The position numbers and the translations under genes were made by a program. The notes below the pieces were generated by a model, which had not been told where the DNA came from, did not search any database, and saw only the letters and a program-made list of their open reading frames with translations. Shown in pieces: positions 22,301-36,321 of a stretch of DNA of 64,000 nt (the first letter of the stretch is position 1; every line of letters begins with the position of its first letter). Source of the stretch: Orthonyx spaldingii (Eukaryota; Chordata; Aves; Passeriformes; Orthonychidae); NCBI GenBank assembly GCA_013397795.1, contig VZTJ01001742.1, positions 85,430 to 149,429 on the forward strand. Reading direction: 5' to 3'.

Positions 22301-25300
22301 TCTCAAATTTTTCTCATGATCAGAAATGACTTCTTTGCCAGAGAAGCAACTGTGCCAAGGTGTGGTCTTGACAAAATTTCTTCTTTATTGGTTGTTATGT
22401 AGAATAAGTGAACTAACACTGCTGATACCTGTACTTGCAGTTTCCTTGAGGGAAAAGAGTTAAAAATTTTAGGAGGGGAATGGAGCAGTACATTTCAGTG
22501 TTCTCCAGATTACAATATTTTATGTGAAAGTCTTCATACTTAGTTTCAGCACGCTTATGCTCCAGTACATACTAAAAAAGAAAATCCATATTAAGCTTTA
22601 ATTTCTGTGAAATTTGAGTAAATAGGGCAGGTAATACAGAGAGCTGTTAAGACATGGTTTTGTACACCCTGTGTAAGATTCACCTTGGTTGTCTGAAGCT
22701 GGGTGGAGCACATCACATGGGGCAATTATTCTAACTTATTTTAGGCTTTCAAGAAAACTTGCCCGCTAGAGTTACCTGATTCTGCCTGCTGATTATAGGT
22801 AGAGTCTAGAGGAACCAATTTAGACTCACAGTCTATCTTTCATGTTCTTAAATGAAAACACAATAACCTTGTATTATGTATGAGTACATTATAAGATATG
22901 ATACAATCCAACGAATTAATGCAACTTTTACAAACTATGTAAAAATCAACACATGTAGATAATTTTCTCTAAAAGGCATAAATTTTGAAATTTGAAATAT
23001 TTTCCTTTCTGATTGTTACTGTCATTGGTCTTTTCTTAAATAAAATAACCTTTTTTCTGAGATATTACTACTGTTTCCCTAAGAAAAAACCCAAACTAAC
23101 CCTAAGGCCTAATTTATCAGATGTAACTCAATTTAAACTAACACATCAATATCAGTGAGATCAAATATCTAGGCTCATGACCATCTTTACATTCTTTCTT
23201 TCTGAAAGCCTGCATCACAATTCACTGATAGCAAAAGTATTTGCATTCCTTATGTAAAGTTCAAGATAACCATAATTTCTCTGTCCACAGTATTCTGGGA
23301 AAATCTTTGAAGACTGTCTAAATGAAAAGATCATGATTGTAACTACATTGCTGATACAAGTGGCAAGTTTTGAGTAAAGAGAGTTAGAATCAAGTTGTTT
23401 CCTTGAAAGCTTGTGGAAAGCTTGATTTTGTGTAGTGTCCAAGCTTCCTTCATTTACACTATTCATTTACTGAAGTTCATATTAAATTTTGTGTTATTTA
23501 TAGGGGCATTTACCATGGAGGAGTGCATTGGGAAGCAGAATCTATATAAATAGAATTGATTTGGTGGTTGAGAAATGGTAGGACTTTAGGAAAAAATCAG
23601 TGAAAAAATATTTAGTTTTAGATTAGCCCATACACTAAAAATATAGCCAGCACCTATGTGACAAACCACATTTTAATCACAGTTCTTGTACAGTAGAAGC
23701 CAGCTGAGTTAATCACTTTTCTGAGAAAAAATAAGAGAGATCTTTTTTTAGATTGAGACCTTAGATATCAGTATTGCTGAATTCATCATTATGGGAAAGA
23801 CCACACAAAAGGTCACATCTGTGACCACTTTAAAAATTCCTGGCATGTTACTAAAACTACACATCATAATCTTATTTTAGATGCAAAATAGGTATTTTTC
23901 TACTCCAAAACCAGTGTATTTCAGCTCAAATAAGATATCTACCGTCCTGCCTCCTGTGTTTCACATTTTTGTGGAAGATAAACTGCAGGAGTTTTAGTAA
24001 TGATTCAGAAATAAATACTTATAAGTAGATACTCAATCAGTTATTTGAAAGGGAAATCTATTCTTATGTGCCCATCAGTCTAGACCATTAAGTGGTGGCA
24101 GTGTTTCCACATTCACAGGTATAGATTTTTTGAGGCACTGGTTGGTCACAAATAGTGCTGATCAGCATGTAAATTCCAGCACCAGGACAGCTGACAGAAG
24201 CTCTCATGCAGAATGAAAATCACAGTTGCAAATCAGTTCTGAATCTGATGAAAACTGCAGTGGGGAGCTGCAGGAGTGTTGGAGAGATGTATATTTCTTC
24301 AGAAATATATCTATCAGAATGCTGTAGTTTGCAATCATTTCAGGATCAGTGTGTAAAATTTCATGGAGTGGTAGAGCTCATAGGCAGAATGTACAGACAA
24401 CCTTATAAAAGATTATTTGCAAAGAAAAGCACTTAAATATTAAGAAATCTGAAGGTTGCCTGTGCAATATTAATTAATTTGATTTGTACATTTGTTTCAT
24501 TCCCTCATGCTATGAAGCAATGCTTGTTCATAAAATCATCGTATCTTCTATTCAGGGACCAGGAACCAGTCAGTGAACCACATCTACTAAAAATGTCAGA
24601 ACACGGTGTGTCTTAGTTTTGCTCTCCGTGAAGAATGCATTGTTCTGTTTGTTCTGAATTGGTATACTGCGAGTTTTGTTTGAAGCCACTTAATTTATGT
24701 GTCCAGAGAGATAGCAAAGCATTCTCTAGTAATCCTTTCTGATGTGGAATGCTCTGTCAGTCATATTTATTCCCAGGATGAAGTGTCCTAGCTGACCTAG
24801 TCAGTCCCAATACGGAAGGTGCACCAAGTCTTTCACACCCATCTGACTTCCTCTTTGTGCTTTACTCTGTGCATTTTGAGACACAGGCACTACCACTGTG
24901 CCTAATCTTCCAAAAACAGGGGTACATTATTTGAAAATTGAAATAGACTGTATCAGCAGGACCTGTCTAACGCACATGATTTCTCAGTCCTTCGAAGAAT
25001 GCCACTGGATTTTTGTGTAAAGCCATAAAATATCCATACAAATTCTTCCCCAGTTGAGATAATTTATCCACACTCCCATTAACTTTATTCTTTTGGATGG
25101 TTTACACCAGCTTGCCCCAGAAGAATTCAGGTGTACTGCTCTGTGGTTCCTCTTATGCAGCTCTTTTGAAAGCCTTTTATAATCAGTGTCATATTGATCA
25201 TTTTGCAGTTGAGCAAAGAGAAAAGAATTAGAAAAGTCTGTGAAATCTAAGGAAGTAATAGGGCCAAATCTTGCAGAACTTGATAGCCCAAGTAGAAGTG

Positions 25301-28300
25301 CATGCTAGTGAGTCTCTGTTAAGGCATACTGTGAAAGTTACACTTCTGCACTTATTTGGTAGTGCAATAGGACAGAATTAACAAGTACACACTTCAAGTC
25401 CATTTGAAAAACTTCAATTAGTTACCAGTAATGTCAAACTGCTGAATTTAAATATTTGTAACTTTTAGAGTGGTCAAACTACTTTGCTTAAACATAATTT
25501 AATATTTACATCACAGTCGAATTTGCTAAGTAATTGTAATCTTAGATTTCTATTCCTGATCAGTTTTAGTTAATCTGAGTAATATTTAATCCAATGTATT
25601 TTTCTGAATTTTTCTGTAAAGTTAAACAAAAACACCTTCTGGCTATTATGGAGCATGTGTATTTTGAGCATAAAGATAATATATACATTTTTAAGCAAGT
25701 ACAGAAAGAGAGAAAACTCAATAAACAGAGATCTAACTATAACACTGGGATTGTTATTTACAAGTGAAGGGAAAACTGTATTCAACCTCTATGATTATAG
25801 CTTAAAAGCCCTGTGAGAAGTAGCTTCAAAACATTGACACATATGTCTGTACCTCTGTGTGTTCAGGTTGCCCATAAACTTCAAACTACTGGGCAAACCC
25901 AGTATCCCTTAAGTGAAGATTTTGAATATGAAAAGACAGCTAGAAACCAAGAGACTGTTAACAAAGAGTGGTAACATAAGCAAGAGAATTGGCTTCTTCT
26001 ACCTGAGTGGCTGATTATTACCGTACTTGACATTATCTAGTTGGTAACAGCATTATGAAACCAGTACAGGAGCTAAAGTCAAAGTTTTAACTGTATATGG
26101 GGACCTTGGCAGAAGCAAAACACAAGTTGGTTGATTTGATTTTGTTATTGACGTGAATACATAACAGGAAGATTCCAGTCTAAGTAACAATTATCAGGAT
26201 AAATTTACATAATTAGCAACTGGAGGAAAAATCAAATATGGGATGCAGCACCACACACTTTTTAATTTATTTTTAGAACCTGAGTTTAATTACCTCTGGC
26301 ACTGTCACAGCTGCTACATGGTTCTTAAATACTTTAACTGAGCAGTTTGCATCCTAATAGAGTGGCTGTCTTCTGTAAGCATTCTGTACACATTCCAATG
26401 CAATTTCATGAAATAATCTAACTGGCTGAGCTATAAATACCCTATGGGGGAAAAAAAAGGGCATGGTTCACTTCTTATGCAGTTCATTAGATGGAGATAA
26501 TAAGGAAGGGCAGAATAGTGCAGGAAGCCAATTTTACCATTCTTCTTACCTGTAACTCTGTAGCTGTTAGAGGATAGTTAAATAAATAACCAGAATTGAT
26601 TATCCATTACATATTTGAAGAATGGGTAAGTAACTGTGCCCTCAGCTCTGATATAAGTGAAACCTCATCTGGTAACTTCATTTAAACAGTTATTAAGAAA
26701 TCAGCATCTAGCAATCTGGGAACTCACACACATTCAGAATCCCCCAAATTTATATGATTTATGTTTTACACATTCAATCAAGCCTAATATGATTATGTTA
26801 GACATTCTGCCAGTTTCTGAAATGAATCCATTATCATATATTATTCATAATGTCTCATAACACACAACTTCATCAAAAAGCAGCCTAAATTCCTGTGTGT
26901 TCTCAAGAAAGAATATTAAAGAACTGAAAAAAAAATTAGAGACATTAACAGATAATGATAATTAATCAGAAGTAGGCCTGAAAGAAGACCTTACTTTAAG
27001 ACGTTGGAAACATATAGTTGTAAGCTTACTTTTTACAAATGAAGTTGATTCATGCATAACTGTTCAGTATCCATAGCTTCATGTTTTCATGATATTAAAG
27101 GATAAATATTTGCACCATTTACTTTGACTAAAAGCTGTGTGGTCCTAAAGTAGTTCCTGCATATAAAGACACATATATTGCTACTATCTCCACTACCTTC
27201 TTTTCTCCTCTCAGTTATTCTCTGATATCTTTCTGATTTTCTCTGCTTACTTACCTTGTTTACAGAAATCTGCTTTGCTCAGCTCCTGTGATAGGTCAGG
27301 AAGGAGAGAGACAAGAAAGAGAACAGATACGGTTTAGCTCAACCATCAAATATATGGGATTGCAAGAAATTCAGGCCTCAGTCATGGAAACATTTGATCT
27401 TTTACTTAAATGTATTTCATAGGAGGAATAATGCTGTGAAAGATTATGGATTTATGCAATCATTTCCATGATTACAGCCTATGGATCATGGATTAGAAAT
27501 TTGCATGGTAGAGTCAACAGAATTCATTTATTTAATTCTTCTGAGGTCTGGACTTGAAAGTATTGCTGAAGATGGAAAATATGTATAAACGTTCCTACAG
27601 AAACAAGAATTAAAAAAGGTCAAACGCAGAGGATAAGCTTTACAAGCATACCAGTCTCTTCATGTCATGTACCTGCCTATTTTGTACCAGGGGTGGAAGA
27701 TAAGGGTTGAAGTGGGAGAGAGATGATGCAGGGCTTTTTCTGGATCAGTAAAAAAGGCTTTAACAACATATGGCTTAATAAGATAACTGCTTTAATTAGA
27801 CAGAGTAAGAAGACTAATACAGGTAGGAAGGAAACCTTATGTCCCATAAGTGACTGGGCACCCTGAGTTTGGGCAACACGAGATGGAACCTGGATGGATT
27901 TTCCCATGGCACTCTGTGCAGAGCAGATTCTGTCTGTCCCTTTCAGTACTGTGAGCTATTCCATCATTTCATTACGAGAAAACAGCACTATTCCTAAGGG
28001 ATTATGTTATAAGAACTCCTTGTTGCATTTACAGGTAAAGGCAAGGCCAGGCAGGTGGTGAAATCACTGGTACCCAGTGAGTGCTACCCATGGGCACCTC
28101 TTTTCCAGTGAACTTGCTGAGTTTATTCTGCAGCCAAGAACTTAGTGCAGCACAGAAGAGCCCTGAAAACCACTCTCTATATTCAGCACAGCCCCCTGCC
28201 TACTCAGGTGGACTGTTATGGGGATCACTAGCTCCTAAACATGGAATGTTGTCCTAATCTGGATCAATGCAATATCTAGGAGGAGCAGGCATAGTTTCTT

Positions 28301-29619
28301 TGAGAGCTCACTGTAAGCAAATCCTCATTCATTCGTGTTTACTTTGCTAGGTAAGCTTATGTTTTTAAGGCTGTAAAAGTACACCTCCTTGTAATGAAGA
28401 GCTGTTGTGTCACACAGAGTTGTCTGAGGAAAAGGAGGAAGACTAGATAGGTTGTGTAAAATAAATACAAATTTTCAAATTTAATCTTATAGTCTAATAC
28501 CTTGTAAAGTAATTTTAGATCAGTAAACTAACCATCTAGCAAATAAACAAAAATAATTTTCAGACTATAATAGAGGTGTTTCTGTGTGTGGATTCTAACA
28601 AGGATGTTTTCGGTTTCAGAAATGAACCACTGATTGGAAGAAAGTAATCCATCTCCTATCTGCTGAGGGATACAGTGCACACACCCTTCCTTAGCTCCTC
28701 CTGGTTCAGATAACATGTTATATTTCACTGCACATCCTATCATAAGACCCTGGGCATTACACTCTTGTGTGACCTAGTACGGTACTTTCTTGCTGATTAA
28801 AGGGGGGAAAAAAGAAGTAAATAGAATCTATCCTCCTGTTTCTTCCTTGAAAAATTAATGGGATAGCACAGCAATGAGACATCAGTTGCCCCTGTTGACA
28901 TTGGCTCTGGTATTTGTGAAGATCTCTAACTCCAAGCTAGCATATGTGATTACTTTTTTTTTTTTCCTTATGATAATTTTTGTATTTAAGATTAACTTTA
29001 AGATTTAAGATTTAAGATTAACTTTTTCTGTCTCCCTGTGATATCAACTTGCTCCACTTTTTACAGATTAGTAAGGCATATCTGTATATTAATGGTATTC
29101 TTACATCAGAGGCTAGGTTAACAGAGACTTCTGTTTCAAGTGCGGTCCTTACTGTCATGTCAGCATGATTTCTGGTGGAGCTAATAAAAAATGACCACTG
29201 TAAAACAGGTATCTCTGTTTCTAGGCATAAAAATTTACACTTTTGAAATCAATCCCTTGGTTGCATCTCTCCACTGCTTACACACTAACATTGTGCCTTA
29301 ATTTCTGAAAGTTAATTTAGTAAGTATTTTAGCAATAAACACATGAGAAAATTTTTGTTGCATTTCTAAAGTATAAGCCATAAATCCTAAAAGTGTTTCT
29401 GTACAGAACAGAAATGGTAATGTCAGTTAAAATAATAAAATAATAAAAAAGAATCAAGTTTAAATATCAAAACATAAGGCTGTTTTCCACATATGATTTG
29501 GCCTGTCTGTCTGACATATAAAAATGTTTTGGAATTAATTATTTTGTTGTTGCCTTAAAATAATTGGTAAAATATACAGGATAATGAGAATCATGTTTTT
29601 ATGTTTTTCCTTCTTTCCT
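19326..29619. other. gene-poor stretch
   Basis: About 10.3 kb of AT-rich unique DNA. No exon, RNA gene or recognisable transposon was identified. A small TAAGATT-type tandem repeat sits at about 28,986-29,026. Confidence 0.5.
28986..29026. repeat. short tandem repeat of TAAGATT
   Basis: Two copies of TAAGATTAACTTT flank two TAAGATT units in about 40 bp. It looks like local slippage. Confidence 0.5.
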
Positions 29620-29735
29620 GTTTTGTTTTTGTTTTTGTTTTTTGTTTGTTTTTGGTTTTTTTGTTTTGGTTTGGTTTGGTTTGGTTTTTGGTTTTTGGTT
29701 TTTTGTTGTTGTTGTTGTTTTTTGGGGTTTTTTTA
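29620..29735. repeat. T/G low-complexity tract (TTTTTG, GGTTT and TTG units)
   Basis: About 115 bp consisting almost wholly of T and G, with successive TTTTTG, TTTGG and TTG microsatellite segments. A CR1 tail in plus orientation begins about 140 bp downstream. Confidence 0.85.
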
Positions 29736-29874
29736 TGCTAAATGGGGATGACAGGGTGCAACTCTGTTTCTATATATTCTCTGGTTTTCTTCTCTCTAAA
29801 TAGGCATCCTTAAGTCCTTCTGTGCAGTAACCAATGCTCCTAAATAATGTGAAACAGAATAAAACATATGAAGG

Positions 29875-30053
29875 AGTAGCACAGGTTGCCCTGAGAGGTG
29901 ATAAGTGCTCCATGCCTGGAAACATTTGAGGTCAGGTGGGATGGGGTTCTGGGCAATCTTGTCTAATTGAAGATGTCCCTGCTCATTCCAACGGTGTTGG
30001 ACTGGGTGGCCTTTAGAAGGTCCCTTCCAATCCAAACCATTCTGTAATTCCAT
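29875..30053 (+). mobile_element. CR1 LINE 3' tail
   Basis: About 180 bp in plus orientation, from GCACAGGTTGCCCTGAGAGG to GGTCCCTTCCAATCCAAACC and a short ATTCTGTAATTCCATG end. 5'-truncated and non-coding. Confidence 0.88.
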
Positions 30054-33000
30054 GAGAAATTACAGCTGTTGCATTGTCACTAGTCTCTTTTAAACTTCTA
30101 GGCTGCACTTAGATCATCACCAGGCTATTCACAAGCTGTTTCATCCACATTCTAACCAGTAAATGCTACACTGAACTTACCACATCAGGATAGCACTACT
30201 CTCACAGAGTTCAAGCTGGAGATCGTAAGGAAGGGTGGATTTTGGACACAGACTGGGGTGCTAACAGTGCTAAGCTAAAGCAAGAGGACCATGGATTAGA
30301 GATTTGTGCTTCTGCCGTATTCCTGTTATGGTATCAAGTGCTGTTTACTTCCCAAATACCAGTGGGGTTTAGGCAACACAATATGCAAATAATGACAAGA
30401 GGGCTGGGTAAGTGACATTTCCTCTGAAAAACAGGTTGGTGTTTTTCTGACAAAGGGGACTGGTGCTTTAATTTCCCATGACTGTCACGTAGGTTTCATC
30501 AATCTTGTTTGCCAGTGTGTTGCATTGCCTCAGGCGACTCGATTGGTTTTGAGAGAGTCACTGGCAGCAGAGTGACACTTTTGGGGGTGCTGTTGGTTGC
30601 TGTGCCCACACACTGTGGACACATGCATATCTCCTGATAGTTTTTCCTCAAGTACACTCCCCTGCTTATTCTAGGTTGCCATCTAGTCCTTTTGTAATGG
30701 CTCCTCATCTGTATACATTTTACAAATAAAACATCCCCTTATGCATTGTCCTTCACATTTTCCAGTTTCTAAACACCTCCTGGTGTGCTGAATTACTCTA
30801 GTAAGTATGAATACAAAATATTAGCATTCAAAATAATGTAACTAATATCACAACTGCAATGAGAGTGATTGTATAGGAACATTTGCTGGTCAGACTTTGC
30901 ATCACTAAGCAGAGGATTGAACATGGAATTGCCTGTCATAAAATCTTTATCCTGGACACTTTGTAAATAACAATATGCAGCACTACTGTAATCTAAGGAA
31001 TTTATTTACTCCTTTGTGGTGTCAAGTACAGTGAAGCAACTTTCGCTTATAAAGGAAATAGAAATTAAGAAAAAAAAACAAGAAGTGAAAGTGGACTGAA
31101 GCCCTGGTTTAGTTAGTTTCATCTGTTCTGGTTTTTTCTACACTCTTCCCCTTCCAAAGAAAAAACACTGAGAAAGAGTTGTAGGGAATATATTCAGACC
31201 TGTTTGCTTTACACACCTGCTTTGCAACATTAGGTGCTCAGAATCACTCTCTTGACTAAAGGAGTGTGGAGAGATAAATAGGCAAAGCAGGGAGCATCAG
31301 TGTCTCAGTCCTGATGCTTCCTTCTTGTCCTCGTGTCTTTCAGTCTGCTTCTTTCTCTGCAGCCAGCCAACTCTGTGGACTGCTGTGGGGGACTGTGGAA
31401 GGAAAAACGCCACAGCTCTGCCGAATGGATGCTTCTTCCTGCACGTACATGTTCACAGCAGAGCAGCACGACAGGGGCTTAACCACTTCCAGAGCCACAT
31501 TTCTGATGCAGGCAGCCTGAGTGCACTCACTTGGAGCAAGAGGCACTTTCCCCCACTGTTTGTTCATATCAGAACATTAGTGAAAAACCATCCCTTGTGG
31601 TGAATCATTTCCCAAAGGAAATGTGGGGTTTTGGTTTGGTTTTTTTTTTTGTATATCCTCTTAGTGGAGTTGATGAGAAAAAACAGAAGCTGGAAGGTTA
31701 TTTTCAATGGGAAAACAATAGGAGGGAGGTTAGGTAAATGAAAAGGAGGAAGGATGGACTGAGGAAAGGGAAAACACAACACAAGGAAGAGGAGAAAGAA
31801 ATGAAAATAAGGAAACCTGTATCCTAAACAACTCCAAAACACCAAGAGAGCATTTAATTATCTTGTATTTACCAGTCTCTGCATATTGGCACAGTCACTG
31901 TATTCACTTCTGTCATTGGTATTCTACAGCTTCCAAAAATATAAAAGTGAACTCGGCTATTCTACATGAGAATAGAAAAGTTAAATAGGAAACAAACAGA
32001 TCTGCATTATGAGCAAAATTATTTTATTCCATGAGCAAATGAAAGGAAAGAGTGAAAAGAGCTTCACTGCTTTAATTTATGCCTTTCGAGCTACATCCAT
32101 CTGGAGCTTTGCCTCAAGAGACAGTTTCAAGGTGGTGAAAACGGGGAATGTTACTGCCCTCCATAGTCCAGGAACCATGAATCTGTTTCCTTTGATGGGG
32201 TATTGAGATACATTTTAGAAATAATGTTCAATATATTATTTTTTATATATACTTCAGAATTATAAAACTTAAACTTTATATTGAGACCATTGTCATAATT
32301 TTGTTCACTTGTGTAGTTCAGCCTCAGATATTCCTGTAGTTTTGAATCAGACCTGAACAGTTACAAAAAACTTGAGAATAAACCATTCAAGTTCTATTTA
32401 TTTCTTGAGTCACTGGGAAAAAATTGTATTTATTTTCAAGGTTAAAAAATGTAATGCATAACTTGCTTACAGCAGTATTTTACCCACAGTTTTTAGCTGC
32501 GCTGATCTGTCAGAGAGGTGACTGTTAAATGGAAAAAATAATAAGGTCAAGAATGAAGCTGTTTTCATTGTAACACAAGGGCATTTGGAATTTTTTTTTT
32601 TTTCTAAAACATTATTCTAACCAGAAATGGCATTTATTAATAGCCCAAGGGATTTTGGCCAGTATCTCATTGTGTTTCATAGACATCTGGAGTGGTCACA
32701 GCCAAGGAAGAGGCTCAGCTGAGGAACCCTGAGGTTGTTTACTAGCAACGTTGGCAGAGCATTGGTCAGAGAGTCAGTTCTTTGTGAGAGCATCCCTATT
32801 AGAGACATATTTCAGTGTATGGCTGTGGATGTACAAACTCATAGTTGGAGTGGCTGGAGGGGTCATTGTGATCATCTATTCTGGACCTCTTTGGGGCTTA
32901 TTTCTGTTTTATGCTGCATGTTTATCATAAAACACATAAACGGTCTTGGGAGGACAAGGTAAGGGTACAAATCACTGGGCTCTGGAGAATACATCTGCAT

Positions 33001-35099
33001 GATGTGCAGCACATATAGAAGTCCTTTCCAGCTGTGTGACCAGCAGCCTGTCACCATGAGTGCTGCAAAACTGCACTGACACACAAACGTGTGATTAACT
33101 TCAGAAAACACCAAAACCCCATTCTTAAAATCAATTATTTACCTGTTTGTCTTGGTTTTTCACAGCTTCATCTTCAGGGCTCTTATTTTTGGAGTCCTGT
33201 CTACTAATCACTCATTCTAATCCACACTGTGATTTTTGCTTTGGATAAAATTATTCTTCCCCACAGGCTAATATTGATTGGCAGCTTTCTCATCTTTGAA
33301 TACGCCAAGTGCTATAACCATTTTTGTTTTGTACAGTCACATGCTGTGCTGTAAATACGTCATGCACAAAATGTTAATTTATGTAACTGCTTTACCAGAT
33401 ATTTCTTTGCTCTGCATAAGTGACTTAAGCAAAATTCATGATTTAAGTATTAAATCTAGATTAATATTTTGGCAGTGCACTTTGGAGTTTTTAGAATTTT
33501 TAGAGATATCTGTTTTTTAAAAATGAAAATTTTACCCTTATATTAAAACAATCAGAGTTTCAAGACTGGCTCCAAAGGTATGAATTATGTATTATATCTT
33601 CCCTGTGCCAGATTAGAAAAGAATGTTTTTCATCTTGTTTGAGTGGTTATAACTGGAGAACTAAATGAATGCAGAATCTAACTTTTAATTTTGTATCAAA
33701 AGTGCAGCCATTAGTTTTTGAGGCTGAAGGAAGTATATAGGGGTATTTCTCCCAGTTTACTATTCCAAATTCAAACAGTTCTGACCTGCAGAACTTCCTG
33801 AGCCTTTTAACTACAAGTCAGCTTTTGTCTTCTATGAATTTGTCCACCTGATCTTTATGCATTTATGGTTTTGATGTCCAGAACATACTGTGTTAAGAAA
33901 TTCTACAGTTAAACATTTTCAGTATGCAAATTTACCTCCAATTTTGTTTAAATGCTTTAAGTAGTAATGCAGCTTGATACTCCCTCAAATTACAATAATA
34001 AAACAAGATTTTGGGAGAAGAAAAACTGTCACAGAAGTGTTAAAAGACAACTGAAAGGCATGTATTTTATTTAGCTGCTATTAATTGTCACCGAGACAGC
34101 TTTTGTCAAAGCAGTGTTCAACTTTCAAATATTGTATTGTGAGCTGCTTGGATAATAGATTGAAGACTGCCTGGAGCATATTATAGTAAGACTATTTCCT
34201 GTATATATGACGTGCCTCATAATCATTCCTTAAGCTCTGCTTTTTCTCCTCTTGAGAAAATTAAATAGAAAGCTTCTTTTTAAATGGTTTATCACTGTAT
34301 TGTGAGAAATATGTGGTCAGATGTGGCTGTCAAAAATTCCATAGAGAACCATTACTTTAGGGTGATCTTCATCAGGCCCTGTTGATTTCAGCTCCTTACA
34401 CATTTAAAACATTTTTAAATACCCTTTAACCTTCATTTCCTCTTCTGAAAGATGTGTTCCTACTACCCTGTTATTAAACTTTTTATGTATCAAAAATTAT
34501 ATCAGAATACTTTTTATTTTAAATTGAATAGTGAATATAGCAATTGAGTATTTCTATTTTGTACCTACATACTTCAACTATGATTTTGTACTGCAGCAAT
34601 ATGTCATTGTTTACACTGGCTCTTTTCTGATTTTCAAAACACTAAAAAGAATCTCATATAATATTTTATTCTTCTGATCTACTTCCTGGTTTTCTTGTGT
34701 GTTGGTATAATTCACTATTGTTTTTTATGTTATCCCTTTTAGTTGCTAGTTTGATGTACCATTTCTTCCCTTTTATATTTCATTCTCATAGGAACAAGTT
34801 CCTTGAATTGACATGTTGAAGTGGAAAAGAATATGTTGCTGTTCTTGTTTTAATGTTCATTAAAGTCAGTTGTATGTTTTTTAGGGGACTGGCCTTTTGG
34901 TTTTGAATTCTCACAGTTGACAGTATCATGGTATACTGCTGTCTAACAATACAAATTTCTTTAATGTAAGACACTGTTATATTTAGTTTTCCTTCTTGCC
35001 TTTTGTTCTACTTGTATACATTAATTCTGCTTTCAGTTTATTGCAGTTTGAAACAGTTCACTAACTATATTGCCATAGATCTCAAAAAAAAAAAAAAAA
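30054..35099. other. gene-poor stretch
   Basis: About 5 kb of AT-rich sequence. A purine-rich patch lies at about 31,740-31,850 and a poly-T run at about 32,590. A weak CR1-like patch may exist around 32,850-32,880, too short to call. No coding exon was recognised. Confidence 0.45.
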
Positions 35100-35121
35100 N
35101 NNNNNNNNNNNNNNNNNNNNN
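35100..35121. other. assembly gap (22 N) inside poly-A
   Basis: Twenty-two N are flanked by about 17 A on the left and more than 20 A on the right. This is an unresolved homopolymer. The true length of the A tract, and anything inserted in it, is unknown. Confidence 0.95.
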
Positions 35122-35864
35122 TAAAAAAAAAAAAAAAAAAAAAAAGGAGTTGCTGACACAGAAATAAAAATAACTTGGTTTACCCTTTCATAATTATATA
35201 ACATAATTTCCTAAAGTGGCAGCACTTATTTTGGGCACTAGGGCAGAAAATAAAGAAAGGATTTTAAATTCCAAAAATTACAGAGAGAATGTAGGTCACA
35301 CATCACAACAACTGCTTGTTTCCATGTCCCTGCTTACACCTGAATCTGCAAAGGAGGAAAAACATATTGTCTGCTCCGAAAACACAAGTTTTAAAACTGA
35401 AATGAGAACAGACGGAAACCAATGTTTTTCAGCTTTTCTGTAGTTATTGTAACTCATGAACATCACACTAACAGCAACAAAATTTGTTGGTAGGCTCGAT
35501 ATTTGGAACAGCTGTGCATGGAGCATTGGACATTATGTGCCTGTCAGGTCTCTGTGTCTCTGAAAATTGCAGCCCATACATATTCCTTTAACAAAGGAAA
35601 AACTGTCCTGACTATATTACAAGGTTTACAGAAAAAAACCTGGGGGGATGCCTTCAGCCTATAAATTTATATAAATTTCACCACCCACTTTCTGAGCCTT
35701 TCTCTTAATATTCCTACAAACCCATCTACTCCTAAATCTACTTAATGCCTATTGACTGGTAGTCCTTATTTTGCAATGTGGTCCTACCTGGAAATCCCAT
35801 ACTAAGGATGTACTTTGGATTTATTGAGTTGTGTGTGGATGACAGCCATGTGGTGAAACTCTTA
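35122..35864. other. non-coding stretch between gap and LTR
   Basis: Poly-A edge followed by about 700 bp of AT-rich sequence. I see no gag, pol or env-like frame next to the LTR on this side. Confidence 0.45.
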
Positions 35865-36321
35865 TCAAAACTCGGTAAAAATAAAACTCATTAACACCAA
35901 TGTAGCATTACAAAGCAGGCATTCTTTATTGGGCTGGTGCATGAGGGGTATCTCCTCTGAAAATTGTGCATGCTGATTATAGAAAAAACTCCTGTTTATA
36001 TACTGTATTTTACATACATATCCATTGACTTTCCTGGAATAAATATGATAATCTTTTCCCCAAAATCATTAATGTGTGTTTTCTCCCCTCTGCTCATGTT
36101 CTTCTGTCCTGAGGATCTCTTTGGTGGTCCCTGGTGGTCACCAAGCCCAAGGTCACCCCTGACCTCCCAGTGTACTGGCAAAAGTTGGCACGACTGGTCT
36201 GGTTGATTTCCTCTTCTCCTTCCCACAGAATGAGCATTCTGTGGTTCCACAGGCCAGTGGTTTTTGAAGGATAAGCATTGTGTTAACCTACCAGGTGCAA
36301 ACAATTTTTCATCTGGCAACA
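35865..36321 (-). mobile_element. solo LTR of an endogenous retrovirus-like element
   Basis: About 450 bp that reads on the minus strand as a complete LTR. It starts near 36,321 with TGTTGCCAG and has a GC-richer U3. A TATA box (TATATAAA) is at 36,002-35,995 and a polyadenylation signal AATAAA at 35,930-35,925, within a GCCCAATAAAGAATGC context typical of the R region of bird LTRs. A T-rich U5 follows, ending near 35,865. Boundaries are approximate, and no clear target-site duplication was found. There is no primer-binding site, polypurine tract or viral gene on either side, so it is most likely a recombined solo LTR. The LTR family cannot be fixed by eye. Confidence 0.7.

Noticed and set aside
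32850..32880. A possible very old CR1 tail (GTCATTGTGATCATCTATTC)
   Set aside because: The match is too short and lacks the adjoining tail blocks.
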